A DNA stretch of 64,000 bases, from positions 1 through 64,000 of the forward strand of contig NZ_FQWB01000005.1 in the NCBI RefSeq assembly GCF_900129545.1, in the 5' to 3' direction. Shown here in pieces: positions 50,105-58,406 of this stretch. The notes under the pieces were generated by a model. That model was not told the DNA's origin, made no database searches, and worked only from the letters and a program-made list of their open reading frames with translations. This DNA comes from Flavobacterium fluvii (GTDB taxonomy: Bacteria; Bacteroidota; Bacteroidia; Flavobacteriales; Flavobacteriaceae). The translations under genes were made by a program, and so were the position numbers. Position 1 is the stretch's first letter. Every line of letters begins with the position of its first letter.

Positions 50105-52933
50105 TTGAAAACATTCCATAAAAATATCATTTTTATCCTTGTTTTATTTACTTCGTTACAACATTATGGGCAGCATAATTCCCATATGGTTGTCGAGGTA
50201 AATACAGCAAAAAAAACGCTGACTGTTCAACAGGAATTGGTGTTTTTTAATCAGTCGGAAGATACTTTGACCACGATTGTCTTGAATGATTGGATGAATG
50301 CGTATTCGTCCAAAACATCGCCTTTGGCCAAACGTTTCTCGGATGAGTTTTACAGGGGATTTCATCTGGCCAAAGATGGAGAAAGAGGAAGTACCAATAA
50401 TTTAACTATTTCCAACCTTGACAAAAAACCCCTTTCTTGGGTAAGAACCAAAAAAAATCCAGATTTAATAACACTCATATTAGGGACTAAATTAGCTCCA
50501 AACCAAAAAATATCTTTGCATCTTTTCTATATAGTGAAGATTCCTAGCGATAAATTTACCAGCTATGGTTATACTGACCTTGGTGGAATGAACCTTAAAA
50601 ACTGGTTTCTTACTCCTGCCCGATACGAAAATCACGCTTTTGTCAAAAACAGCAATTACAATCTGGACGATATTGCCAATGCCGTTTCCGATTATGAGAT
50701 CAATCTCATCATTCCAAAAAAACTAGAACTGACTACCGATTTATTAAGCAGCAAAACCCAACAAACCGAAGTCTTTTCATTTTATAAACTGACCGGAAAC
50801 AACCGAACCGATTTTAATCTTTTTTTGGAACCAAAAGCATCTTTTCGAAGCTACAAAAACAGTTCCGTTGAAGTATTGACCAATATAAAAGGCTTCAGGG
50901 CCGACGAAATTAAAAAAGCAATTGCCATTGACAAAATCGTTAATTACACAAACAATTTAATTGGCAAATATCCTTTTGAAAAAATAACCGTTTCACAGGC
51001 AGAGTACAATCGCAACCCTTTTTATGGACTGAACCAACTGCCCTCTTTCTTTGTTCCGTTTCCCGATGAATTTCTTTTTGAAATTAAATTCATGAAAACC
51101 TATTTGAATAATTATCTCAAAAACGTCTTGAAATTGGATCCTCGAAAAGACAACTGGATTTATGACGGAATCCAGGTGTATTGCATGATGCGCTACATTG
51201 AAGAAAACTACCCCGACTGCAAAATGATGGGACGTGTTTCGGATTATAAATTATTTAAGGGATTTAATTTGTTGAACTTGGATTTCAACGAACAATACAG
51301 CTATTTTTATTTGTTGATGGCTCGAAAAAATTTGGATCAACCTCTTGGAGCGCCAAAAAACACCCTGATAAAATTCAATGAACAAATTGCCAGCAAATAC
51401 AGGGCAGGATTGAGTTTGATTTATTTAGACGAATATATCGGCAACCAATTCATGTCCAAAAGTGTTCAGCAATTCAATACCAAAAACAAGGAAAAACAAA
51501 CCACCAGAAATGATTTTGAAACGGTATTAAAATCGAACACAAATAAAGATATAGACTGGTTTTTTAATACCATTATCGATTCGCGGCAAATTATTGATTA
51601 CAAGTTTTCGAACGTGTCAAAAACCAAGGACAGTGTTGCGTTTTCCATTAGAAACCGAACCAATGTATCTGTTCCAATTCCAATTTATGGAATAAAAAAT
51701 GATACCATTGTTTTCAAGAAATGGATAGAAACCACCCAAAAAGATTCGGTATATAAATTCGAAAGAAAGGATGCCCAAAAAATTGTCATCAACTACAAGA
51801 ACGAAGTTCCCGAATTTAATTTAAGAAATAACTGGAAGAAAATAGAAGGAATTTTTCCAAATAATCGCCCCATAAAATTTGCCTTTGTCAAAGATTTGGA
51901 GGATCCATATTACAATCAGATTATTTATGCGCCCATATTGACCTACAATGTTTATGACGGTATTTCACCCGGAATGCGGTTCCACAACAGGGCCATTTTA
52001 AACCGACCTTTTGTTTATGACATCAACCCTACTTATTCCATAAAGTCAGAAACGGTAACTGGCTCAGCGGTATTTATCGTCAATAAAGATTACAGGAACA
52101 GCAATTTATATAACGTAAAGTATTCTGTCAGCGGCAATTATTTTCATTATGCGCCAGATGCAACCTATCTAAAAATCAATCCCATGGTGCTGATGCAAAT
52201 ACGTGAAGAAAATTTTAGAGACAACCGAAAACAGATGATTTATGCTCGACATGTACTCGTCGAAAGGCAAAAAAGTGAAATTGTCATAGACAACTCGCTC
52301 GAAGATTATTCCGTTTTCAACCTGAAATACATCAACTCCAAAACAGAAGTTACCAATCACATCAGCTTCACGGCCGATGTCCAGTTTTCGGGGGAATTTG
52401 GAAAAGTATCGACTGAAATTCAATTCAGGAAACTTTTTGAAGACAATCGTCAAATCAATTTGCGAATATTTGCCGGAAGTTTTTTATACAACACCAGTAA
52501 TTCTGACTTTTTTAGTTTTGCATTAGACAGACCCACGGATTATCTTTTTGACTATGCTTATTTAGGAAGATCATCAGACACAGGTCTTGTTAGTCAAGAA
52601 TTCGTCCTGGCTGAAGGGGGATTCAAATCGAAATTGGACACGCCTTATGCCAACCAATGGATTGCCACCTTAAATGCAGGTTACTCCATTTGGAATTGGA
52701 TAGAAGCCTATGGTGACGTGGGTTTTGTGAAATATACGCAGCAAAAACAGCACTTTGTTTACGACAGTGGAATTCGATTTAATTTACTAACCGATTATTT
52801 CGAATTGTATTTTCCTGTGTATTCCAATAACGGTTGGGAAGTTGCACAACCCCATTATGGCGAAAAAATAAGATTTGTAATCACGCTTAACCCTAACAAG
52901 CTGGTGTCTCTTTTTACCAGAAAGTGGTTTTAA
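50105..52933 (+). CDS. M1-peptidase-like protein fused to a beta-barrel, active site lost
   Basis: The 942-aa product has a signal peptide (FILVLFTSLQHYGQ), a region laid out like the M1 aminopeptidase family (beta domain to about 250, then YPFEKITVSQAEYNRN), and a C-terminal half of many beta strands ending in RKWF, like an outer-membrane barrel. Where M1 enzymes have HExxH, this protein reads FEIKF (about residues 325-329), and the later WLNEG-type segment is WIYDGIQVY (about 350-358). The zinc ligands are therefore missing. A structural or export role at the outer membrane is likely. Translation starts with TTG at 50105. Confidence 0.8.
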   Translation: MKTFHKNIIFILVLFTSLQHYGQHNSHMVVEVNTAKKTLTVQQELVFFNQSEDTLTTIVLNDWMNAYSSKTSPLAKRFSDEFYRGFHLAKDGERGSTNNLTISNLDKKPLSWVRTKKNPDLITLILGTKLAPNQKISLHLFYIVKIPSDKFTSYGYTDLGGMNLKNWFLTPARYENHAFVKNSNYNLDDIANAVSDYEINLIIPKKLELTTDLLSSKTQQTEVFSFYKLTGNNRTDFNLFLEPKASFRSYKNSSVEVLTNIKGFRADEIKKAIAIDKIVNYTNNLIGKYPFEKITVSQAEYNRNPFYGLNQLPSFFVPFPDEFLFEIKFMKTYLNNYLKNVLKLDPRKDNWIYDGIQVYCMMRYIEENYPDCKMMGRVSDYKLFKGFNLLNLDFNEQYSYFYLLMARKNLDQPLGAPKNTLIKFNEQIASKYRAGLSLIYLDEYIGNQFMSKSVQQFNTKNKEKQTTRNDFETVLKSNTNKDIDWFFNTIIDSRQIIDYKFSNVSKTKDSVAFSIRNRTNVSVPIPIYGIKNDTIVFKKWIETTQKDSVYKFERKDAQKIVINYKNEVPEFNLRNNWKKIEGIFPNNRPIKFAFVKDLEDPYYNQIIYAPILTYNVYDGISPGMRFHNRAILNRPFVYDINPTYSIKSETVTGSAVFIVNKDYRNSNLYNVKYSVSGNYFHYAPDATYLKINPMVLMQIREENFRDNRKQMIYARHVLVERQKSEIVIDNSLEDYSVFNLKYINSKTEVTNHISFTADVQFSGEFGKVSTEIQFRKLFEDNRQINLRIFAGSFLYNTSNSDFFSFALDRPTDYLFDYAYLGRSSDTGLVSQEFVLAEGGFKSKLDTPYANQWIATLNAGYSIWNWIEAYGDVGFVKYTQQKQHFVYDSGIRFNLLTDYFELYFPVYSNNGWEVAQPHYGEKIRFVITLNPNKLVSLFTRKWF

Positions 52934-53086
52934 TTCCAGGGAAAAATACATAAAATTACACTATTGCAAATCATTAGACGATTTACATATAAATAATCCA
53001 AAGAAAATATCAATATTCAAAAAAATATTACCAAAAATTAAATTGCATTTCGTTTGATGAATTATGAAAAATAGCTAGTTTTTAAG

Positions 53087-53094
53087 TAAATTTG
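53087..53094 (+). promoter_or_regulatory. -7 box TAAATTTG of the E1 dehydrogenase gene
   Basis: TAAATTTG matches TAnnTTTG and lies 25 nt before the ATG at 53120. Confidence 0.55.
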
Positions 53095-53119
53095 CATCGT
53101 TAAGCTATCCTTTTCAATT

Positions 53120-55531
53120 ATGATAAAAGAAAAAACCAATACTACATTGACTTTTGACGACTTCAAAACCGAAGTATTAAATGATTATAAAATCGCAATA
53201 ACAAGCAGGGAATGTAGTTTATTGGGACGTAAAGAGGTTTTGACAGGAAAGGCAAAATTTGGAATTTTTGGCGACGGAAAGGAAGTTCCTCAATTAGCGA
53301 TGGCAAAGTCATTCAAAAACGGGGATTTTCGTTCAGGATATTATCGCGACCAAACCTTCATGATGGCTATTGGAGAATTAACCCTTCAACAGTTCTTCGC
53401 AGGATTATACGGCCACACCGATATTTCTCAGGAACCCATGTCGGCAGGAAGGCAAATGGGCGGTCATTTTATGACACACAGTTTGAATGAAGATGGCAGT
53501 TGGAAAAATTTGGCCCAACAAAAAAATTCCAGTGCCGATATTTCTCCAACAGCAGCACAAATGCCACGTATGTTGGGATTGGCACAAGCATCAAAAATAT
53601 ATAGAGAAATACCGGAAATTACCAATAAAGAAAACTTTTCCATTGATGGAAATGAAATTTCATGGGGAACCATTGGAAATGCAAGTACTTCCGAAGGTTT
53701 GTTTTTCGAAACCATAAATGCAGCCGGAGTGTTGCAAGTACCCATGGTTTTGAGCGTTTGGGATGATGAATACGGGATTTCGGTTCACGCCAAACATCAA
53801 ACAACCAAAGAAAGCATATCCGATATTTTAAAAGGCTATCAACGAGAAGGAGATAGCAACGGTATCGAAATTCTTAAAGTAAAAGGTTGGGATTATCCCG
53901 GTTTGATTGAAACTTATGAAAAAGCGGCCAATTTAGCCCGTGAAAAACATATTCCAGTACTAATTCACGTTTACCAATTGACGCAACCACAAGGACATTC
54001 CAGTTCAGGGTCGCATGAAAGATATAAAGACTCGACAAGACTGGCTTGGGAAAAAGATTTTGATTGCGTTCGCCAAATGAAGCTGTGGATGATTGCCATC
54101 AATATTGCCTCTCCAGAAGAGCTGGATGAAATTGATGCCAATGCAAAAAAAGAGGTTCATGAAGCTAAAGTTGCAGCATGGAATGCATTTATTGAACCTA
54201 TCGTTGAAGAAAAAAAAGAATTGGTTTTGTTATTGGAAAAAATAGCTCCAACAAGTTCCAACAAAGATAAAATACTAAAAATCACCAGTGATTTAAACAA
54301 AATAAAAACTCCTTTAAAAAAGGAAATCCTCGTTTCGGCACGCACTGTTTTACGATTGATTGCCCACGAAAGCAATAAAACAGAACTTTCTGCCTGGATT
54401 ACTTCCTATACCGACAAAACCCAACAAAAATTCAGCAGCAACTTGTTTTCAGAATCTGGCTCGAATGTATTCACTGCAAAAGAAATTTTGCCGGAATACC
54501 CAAAAGAAGCAAAAGAAGACACTGATGGCAGAATGATTTTGCGTGACAATTTTGACGCCTTGTTTACCAAATATCCAGAAGCCTTGATTTTTGGCGAAGA
54601 TGCAGGAAATATAGGAGACGTTAATCAGGGATTAGTTGGATTACAAGAAAAATATGGAGAACTGCGCGTTGCCGACGTTGGCATCAGGGAAGCAACCATT
54701 ATTGGTCAAGGAATTGGAATGGCTTTGCGAGGACTTCGTCCCATTGCAGAAATCCAATATTTGGACTATTTATTGTATGCCATCCAGATTATGAGCGACG
54801 ATTTGGCAACTTTGCAATACCGAACTGCAGGAAAACAAAAAGCGCCTTTAATCATCCGAACTCGTGGCCATCGACTGGAGGGAATTTGGCATTCTGGATC
54901 ACCTATGGGAATGATTATAAATGCCATTAGAGGAATCCATGTCTTGGTACCCAGAAATATGACCAAAGCAGCCGGCTTCTATAACGCTTTATTGGAATGT
55001 GACGAACCTGCGCTTGTAGTGGAATGCCTTAACGGTTATCGATTGAAAGAAAAAATGCCACTGAATTATGGCGAATTCAAGACTCCAATTGGGGTAGTTG
55101 AAACCCTAAAACAAGGAGCCGACATCACTTTGGTTTCTTATGGTTCCACATTAAGATTGGTGGAACAAGCGGCCAAAGAGCTCTTGAAGGAAACGGGAAT
55201 TGATTGCGAAATCATCGATATCCAATCCTTGCTCCCATTAGACGTGAATCACGACATCGTGAAAAGTATCGCCAAAACAAACCGATTGTTAATCATAGAC
55301 GAAGATCTTCCCGGTGGAGCTTCTGCCTATATTTTGCAACAAATTATTGAAGAACAAGACGCTTATAAATATTTGGACAGCAAACCACAAACATTGACGG
55401 CAAAAGCACATAGACCCGCTTACGGCACTGATGGTGATTATTTTTCGAAACCATCCATAGAAGATATTTTCGAAAAAGTATATGCGATGATGAACGAGGT
55501 AAATCCTTCGAAATATCCTGCTTTGTATTAG
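53120..55531 (+). CDS. Fused 2-oxoacid dehydrogenase E1 (alpha plus beta)
   Basis: The 803-aa product joins an E1-alpha domain (about residues 10-330: YYRDQTFMMAIGEL, SAGRQMGGHF, GNASTSEGLFFETINAAG) and an E1-beta domain (about 455-803: IFGEDAGNIGDVNQG, EIQYLDYLLYAIQIM, LLIIDEDLPGGASAYI). It should decarboxylate a 2-oxoacid with thiamine diphosphate as part of a branched-chain-type complex; the E2 is elsewhere. In the cofactor motif GDG...NN the sequence reads GNAS...WDDE, which is unusual. The best match by memory is the fused Bacteroidota E1 annotated as branched-chain or pyruvate type. Confidence 0.88.
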   Translation: MIKEKTNTTLTFDDFKTEVLNDYKIAITSRECSLLGRKEVLTGKAKFGIFGDGKEVPQLAMAKSFKNGDFRSGYYRDQTFMMAIGELTLQQFFAGLYGHTDISQEPMSAGRQMGGHFMTHSLNEDGSWKNLAQQKNSSADISPTAAQMPRMLGLAQASKIYREIPEITNKENFSIDGNEISWGTIGNASTSEGLFFETINAAGVLQVPMVLSVWDDEYGISVHAKHQTTKESISDILKGYQREGDSNGIEILKVKGWDYPGLIETYEKAANLAREKHIPVLIHVYQLTQPQGHSSSGSHERYKDSTRLAWEKDFDCVRQMKLWMIAINIASPEELDEIDANAKKEVHEAKVAAWNAFIEPIVEEKKELVLLLEKIAPTSSNKDKILKITSDLNKIKTPLKKEILVSARTVLRLIAHESNKTELSAWITSYTDKTQQKFSSNLFSESGSNVFTAKEILPEYPKEAKEDTDGRMILRDNFDALFTKYPEALIFGEDAGNIGDVNQGLVGLQEKYGELRVADVGIREATIIGQGIGMALRGLRPIAEIQYLDYLLYAIQIMSDDLATLQYRTAGKQKAPLIIRTRGHRLEGIWHSGSPMGMIINAIRGIHVLVPRNMTKAAGFYNALLECDEPALVVECLNGYRLKEKMPLNYGEFKTPIGVVETLKQGADITLVSYGSTLRLVEQAAKELLKETGIDCEIIDIQSLLPLDVNHDIVKSIAKTNRLLIIDEDLPGGASAYILQQIIEEQDAYKYLDSKPQTLTAKAHRPAYGTDGDYFSKPSIEDIFEKVYAMMNEVNPSKYPALY

Positions 55532-55553
55532 AATTATAATAAAATCGTACTAT

Positions 55554-55603
55554 AAAAAAACTTGCCGAATTCTAATTGGTTGATTAGAATTCGGCAAGCT
55601 TTT
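55554..55603. terminator. Bidirectional terminator, 16-bp perfect stem
   Basis: CTTGCCGAATTCTAAT (55561-55576) pairs with ATTAGAATTCGGCAAG (55583-55598), flanked by an A-run and a T-run, between converging genes. Confidence 0.9.
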
Positions 55604-55630
55604 TATTAGGGGTAATGTGGTCAAAAATGG

Positions 55631-57103
55631 TTACTGTTTCATTAGTTTTAACTTCTTCAAAACAGTATCGATAACATTGTTGATTTCAATGGAAATCACA
55701 AACTTGTAATTGAGATAAACGTAAGCAATAGTCAATACTATCGATTTTAAAACTATAGAAATAAAAGGATTAAAAGGAAACTCCCAGAAGTAAAATGCAA
55801 CAAACAAAACAAAAGTAAGCACAATTGAATACACCGTTTGCATTGTGAAAGGATACAAATGCAGTCGCTTGACAACAAAAAGCAGTTTAGCCACACTATA
55901 TAAAGTAATGGACAATAAAGTCGCAAATGCAGAACCAATAATTCCAAAAAGAGGAATGAAAATCATGTTCAACACTACCGTTAAAACAACTAAAACCACT
56001 CCTAAAAACAATACCATTCTATAGTATTTTGTATTAAAAATAATGGCGTTATTATTGCCCAAAATCAAATCAAAATACTTTGACAATCCAATCATGAAAA
56101 CCACCAAAATACCTCCGGCATATTCTTTGGGAACCATTTCGTACAACATGTTGATATTCACAAAAATTCCCAACATCACGTAACCGCCCACCACCTGTAA
56201 ATTGATGGATGTTTTTTTGTATAAAATATCCATTTCATCGTGATTGTTCTCGTGCATCAGTTTTGCAGTAATCGGATAAACAATTTGGTGCATCGCACGA
56301 CTGGGAACTGAAATAACCAATGCAATGTATGTCGCAACCGAATAAAAAGCAATATTCTCGATATTCATATACTGGTTGAGTATCATTTTATCGCCATCCA
56401 AAAGTAAATTAGCCACACTTCCCGACAAAATAATATAAAAAGTATAGGTCAAAATGTCTTTGGTGTTAATTGGAATGGTAAACTGAAAATTTGGTTTCTG
56501 GATGCTAAAAGCATAAAACATCGTTACCAAAAGTGCCAAAAGATAAACAACGGCAGTTGCATATACAAAGCCTTCAACAGTTATCCAATTGTAATAAACG
56601 GCCATCAACAAAAGCAATGAAGCTGTTCGCAAACCTACTTCCTTGATAAAATTCCCAAAGACGGAATGCATGTGGACCCGCAACCAAGCATAAAAAATTT
56701 CGAAATAAGCCATACATATTCCAATAAATGGAATAAGCCAAATATAATTTTTAACAATGGCATTCTTTTTCGACAAGAAAATTAAAATCTCATCATAAAA
56801 AACAAGTCCCATCAAGAGCAGTGGAATGATTAACAGCAAGGGAAACAAGACCGTAAAAGACAAGAAACGGGATCGTTCTTCGTCTGTTTTATATTGCGAA
56901 TAGAATTTGACCAAGGTATTTTGCATTCCAATGGCAAACAATGGCATGATTACATTGGCGCTCGAAGTCACGTAATTTGTCAAGCCGTAAAAAGTTGCTC
57001 CAAGAAAAACGGGGTACAAATAAATGGTATTGATTCCGCCAATCGCAAAACCGATGTAAGTTATTATGGTGTTCTTTAAGGACTGATTTAATACTATTCC
57101 CAT
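55631..57103 (-). CDS. Polysaccharide flippase (Wzx/MATE-type)
   Basis: The 490-aa product has about 14 membrane helices and no large soluble domain, as in the Wzx-type polysaccharide export proteins (GFAIGGINTIYLYPVFLG at the start, VLFPLLLIIPLLLMGLVF). It would flip lipid-linked sugar units across the inner membrane. It is the third gene of the minus operon YfhO, glycosyltransferase, flippase, with 8 nt between it and the glycosyltransferase. Confidence 0.87.
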   Translation of the reverse strand: MGIVLNQSLKNTIITYIGFAIGGINTIYLYPVFLGATFYGLTNYVTSSANVIMPLFAIGMQNTLVKFYSQYKTDEERSRFLSFTVLFPLLLIIPLLLMGLVFYDEILIFLSKKNAIVKNYIWLIPFIGICMAYFEIFYAWLRVHMHSVFGNFIKEVGLRTASLLLLMAVYYNWITVEGFVYATAVVYLLALLVTMFYAFSIQKPNFQFTIPINTKDILTYTFYIILSGSVANLLLDGDKMILNQYMNIENIAFYSVATYIALVISVPSRAMHQIVYPITAKLMHENNHDEMDILYKKTSINLQVVGGYVMLGIFVNINMLYEMVPKEYAGGILVVFMIGLSKYFDLILGNNNAIIFNTKYYRMVLFLGVVLVVLTVVLNMIFIPLFGIIGSAFATLLSITLYSVAKLLFVVKRLHLYPFTMQTVYSIVLTFVLFVAFYFWEFPFNPFISIVLKSIVLTIAYVYLNYKFVISIEINNVIDTVLKKLKLMKQ

Positions 57104-57111
57104 TTATGAGG

Positions 57112-58404
57112 TTAGAGATTAGAGGTTAGGAGTTTTACCAATTTTTCGGTCAAACTCTTTCTGGAATATTGTTGCAAACCTACTGCATTTGATTGTAGTT
57201 TCCCTTCCAAAAACTGGTTATAATAACCCAAAAGTACACTTTTTAGTTTCATTTTCTCTGAATAATCAAAGAATACGCCCGTATTGGTATTGGTGATGAT
57301 TTCGGCAAAGTCGGAACCATTGGGTCCAATGGCAATAATGGGTCTGTTGGAAACCATATATTCAAATAATTTTCCCGGAATAATGCTTTTGGTATCTTCC
57401 GAATTGATTTCTATAAGCAACAGTACTTGTGATTTTCTTTGATGGGCAATCGCTTCGGAATGCGAAACATATCCCAAGTTGTTCAAATAGGAATTCAATC
57501 CAAATTGGGCAATGGTTTCCAATACTTCCTGGCTCACCGCTCCCATCAATTTTATTTCCAAATGCGATTTAAAATCGGGAATTTCATCGATTAATTCGAC
57601 CAAACTCTCCCAAAGCATTTTTGGATTTCGTTCAGAAAGAAAAGAGCCAATGTGTGCCAAAGAAAACTTGGTATCCAAAGTCTGTTTTGCCACGTTTTCA
57701 GTATCATAACCATTGGTAATTACGGCAATTGGTTTAGTCGTAATGGCCTGAAACTCGGTTTTTGTGGTATTGCTGGTCACGATAATCGTGTCGGCCGAAT
57801 TCAGCACTTGATGTTCCAATGTCTTGTGTTTCTTGGCTGCATAATTCGACAATCGCAAGGATTTGTGATAGCCAATGGTTGTCCAGGGGTCACGGAAATC
57901 GGCAAACCATTTTACATCCAATTTTTGTTTCAGTTCCAGTCCAACAAGATGTAAACTGTGTGGCGGCCCCGAAGTGACAATCGTGTCGATATTATTTTCG
58001 ACAATGTATTTTTCCAAAAATGCCACCGAAGGTTTTACCCAAAAAACACGGGCATCTGGAATAAACAAATTACCCCGAATCCAAAGAAATACTTTATCCA
58101 AAAAGGATTGCTTTTTTTGATTTGGAATAATTCCCGAATTCATTTTTTTGGTTTTATTCTTCGAAAGAAACGACGCCAATTGATACGGTTCGAAAATTTT
58201 ATGCTTGAGAATAATGGCTTTATCCGAAACCTCATTTACCAAGTTCTCGTCAACAATGGGATATGTTGGATTCTCAGGAATATAGACAATCGGCTGAACG
58301 CCAAAATCAGGCAAATATTTCACGAATTTCAACCAACGCTGAACACCTGGCCCTCCAGCTGGCGGCCAATAATAGGTTATGATAAGCAGTTTTTCTGGTT
58401 TCAA
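57112..58404 (-). CDS. Glycosyltransferase (GT4-like)
   Basis: The 430-aa product has an N-terminal sugar-acceptor domain (KLLIITYYWPPAGGPGVQRW, WFADFRDPW) and a C-terminal nucleotide-sugar domain (SLAHIGSFLSERNPKMLWESL, SIIPGKLFEYMVSNRPIIAIGP with the usual E-x7-E-type helix region). It is a retaining GT-B enzyme of the GT4 type that extends a surface polysaccharide in the cytoplasm. It lies 2 nt after YfhO and 8 nt before the flippase, so all three act together in envelope glycan assembly. Confidence 0.9.
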   Translation of the reverse strand: MKPEKLLIITYYWPPAGGPGVQRWLKFVKYLPDFGVQPIVYIPENPTYPIVDENLVNEVSDKAIILKHKIFEPYQLASFLSKNKTKKMNSGIIPNQKKQSFLDKVFLWIRGNLFIPDARVFWVKPSVAFLEKYIVENNIDTIVTSGPPHSLHLVGLELKQKLDVKWFADFRDPWTTIGYHKSLRLSNYAAKKHKTLEHQVLNSADTIIVTSNTTKTEFQAITTKPIAVITNGYDTENVAKQTLDTKFSLAHIGSFLSERNPKMLWESLVELIDEIPDFKSHLEIKLMGAVSQEVLETIAQFGLNSYLNNLGYVSHSEAIAHQRKSQVLLLIEINSEDTKSIIPGKLFEYMVSNRPIIAIGPNGSDFAEIITNTNTGVFFDYSEKMKLKSVLLGYYNQFLEGKLQSNAVGLQQYSRKSLTEKLVKLLTSNL

Positions 58405-58406
58405 GT

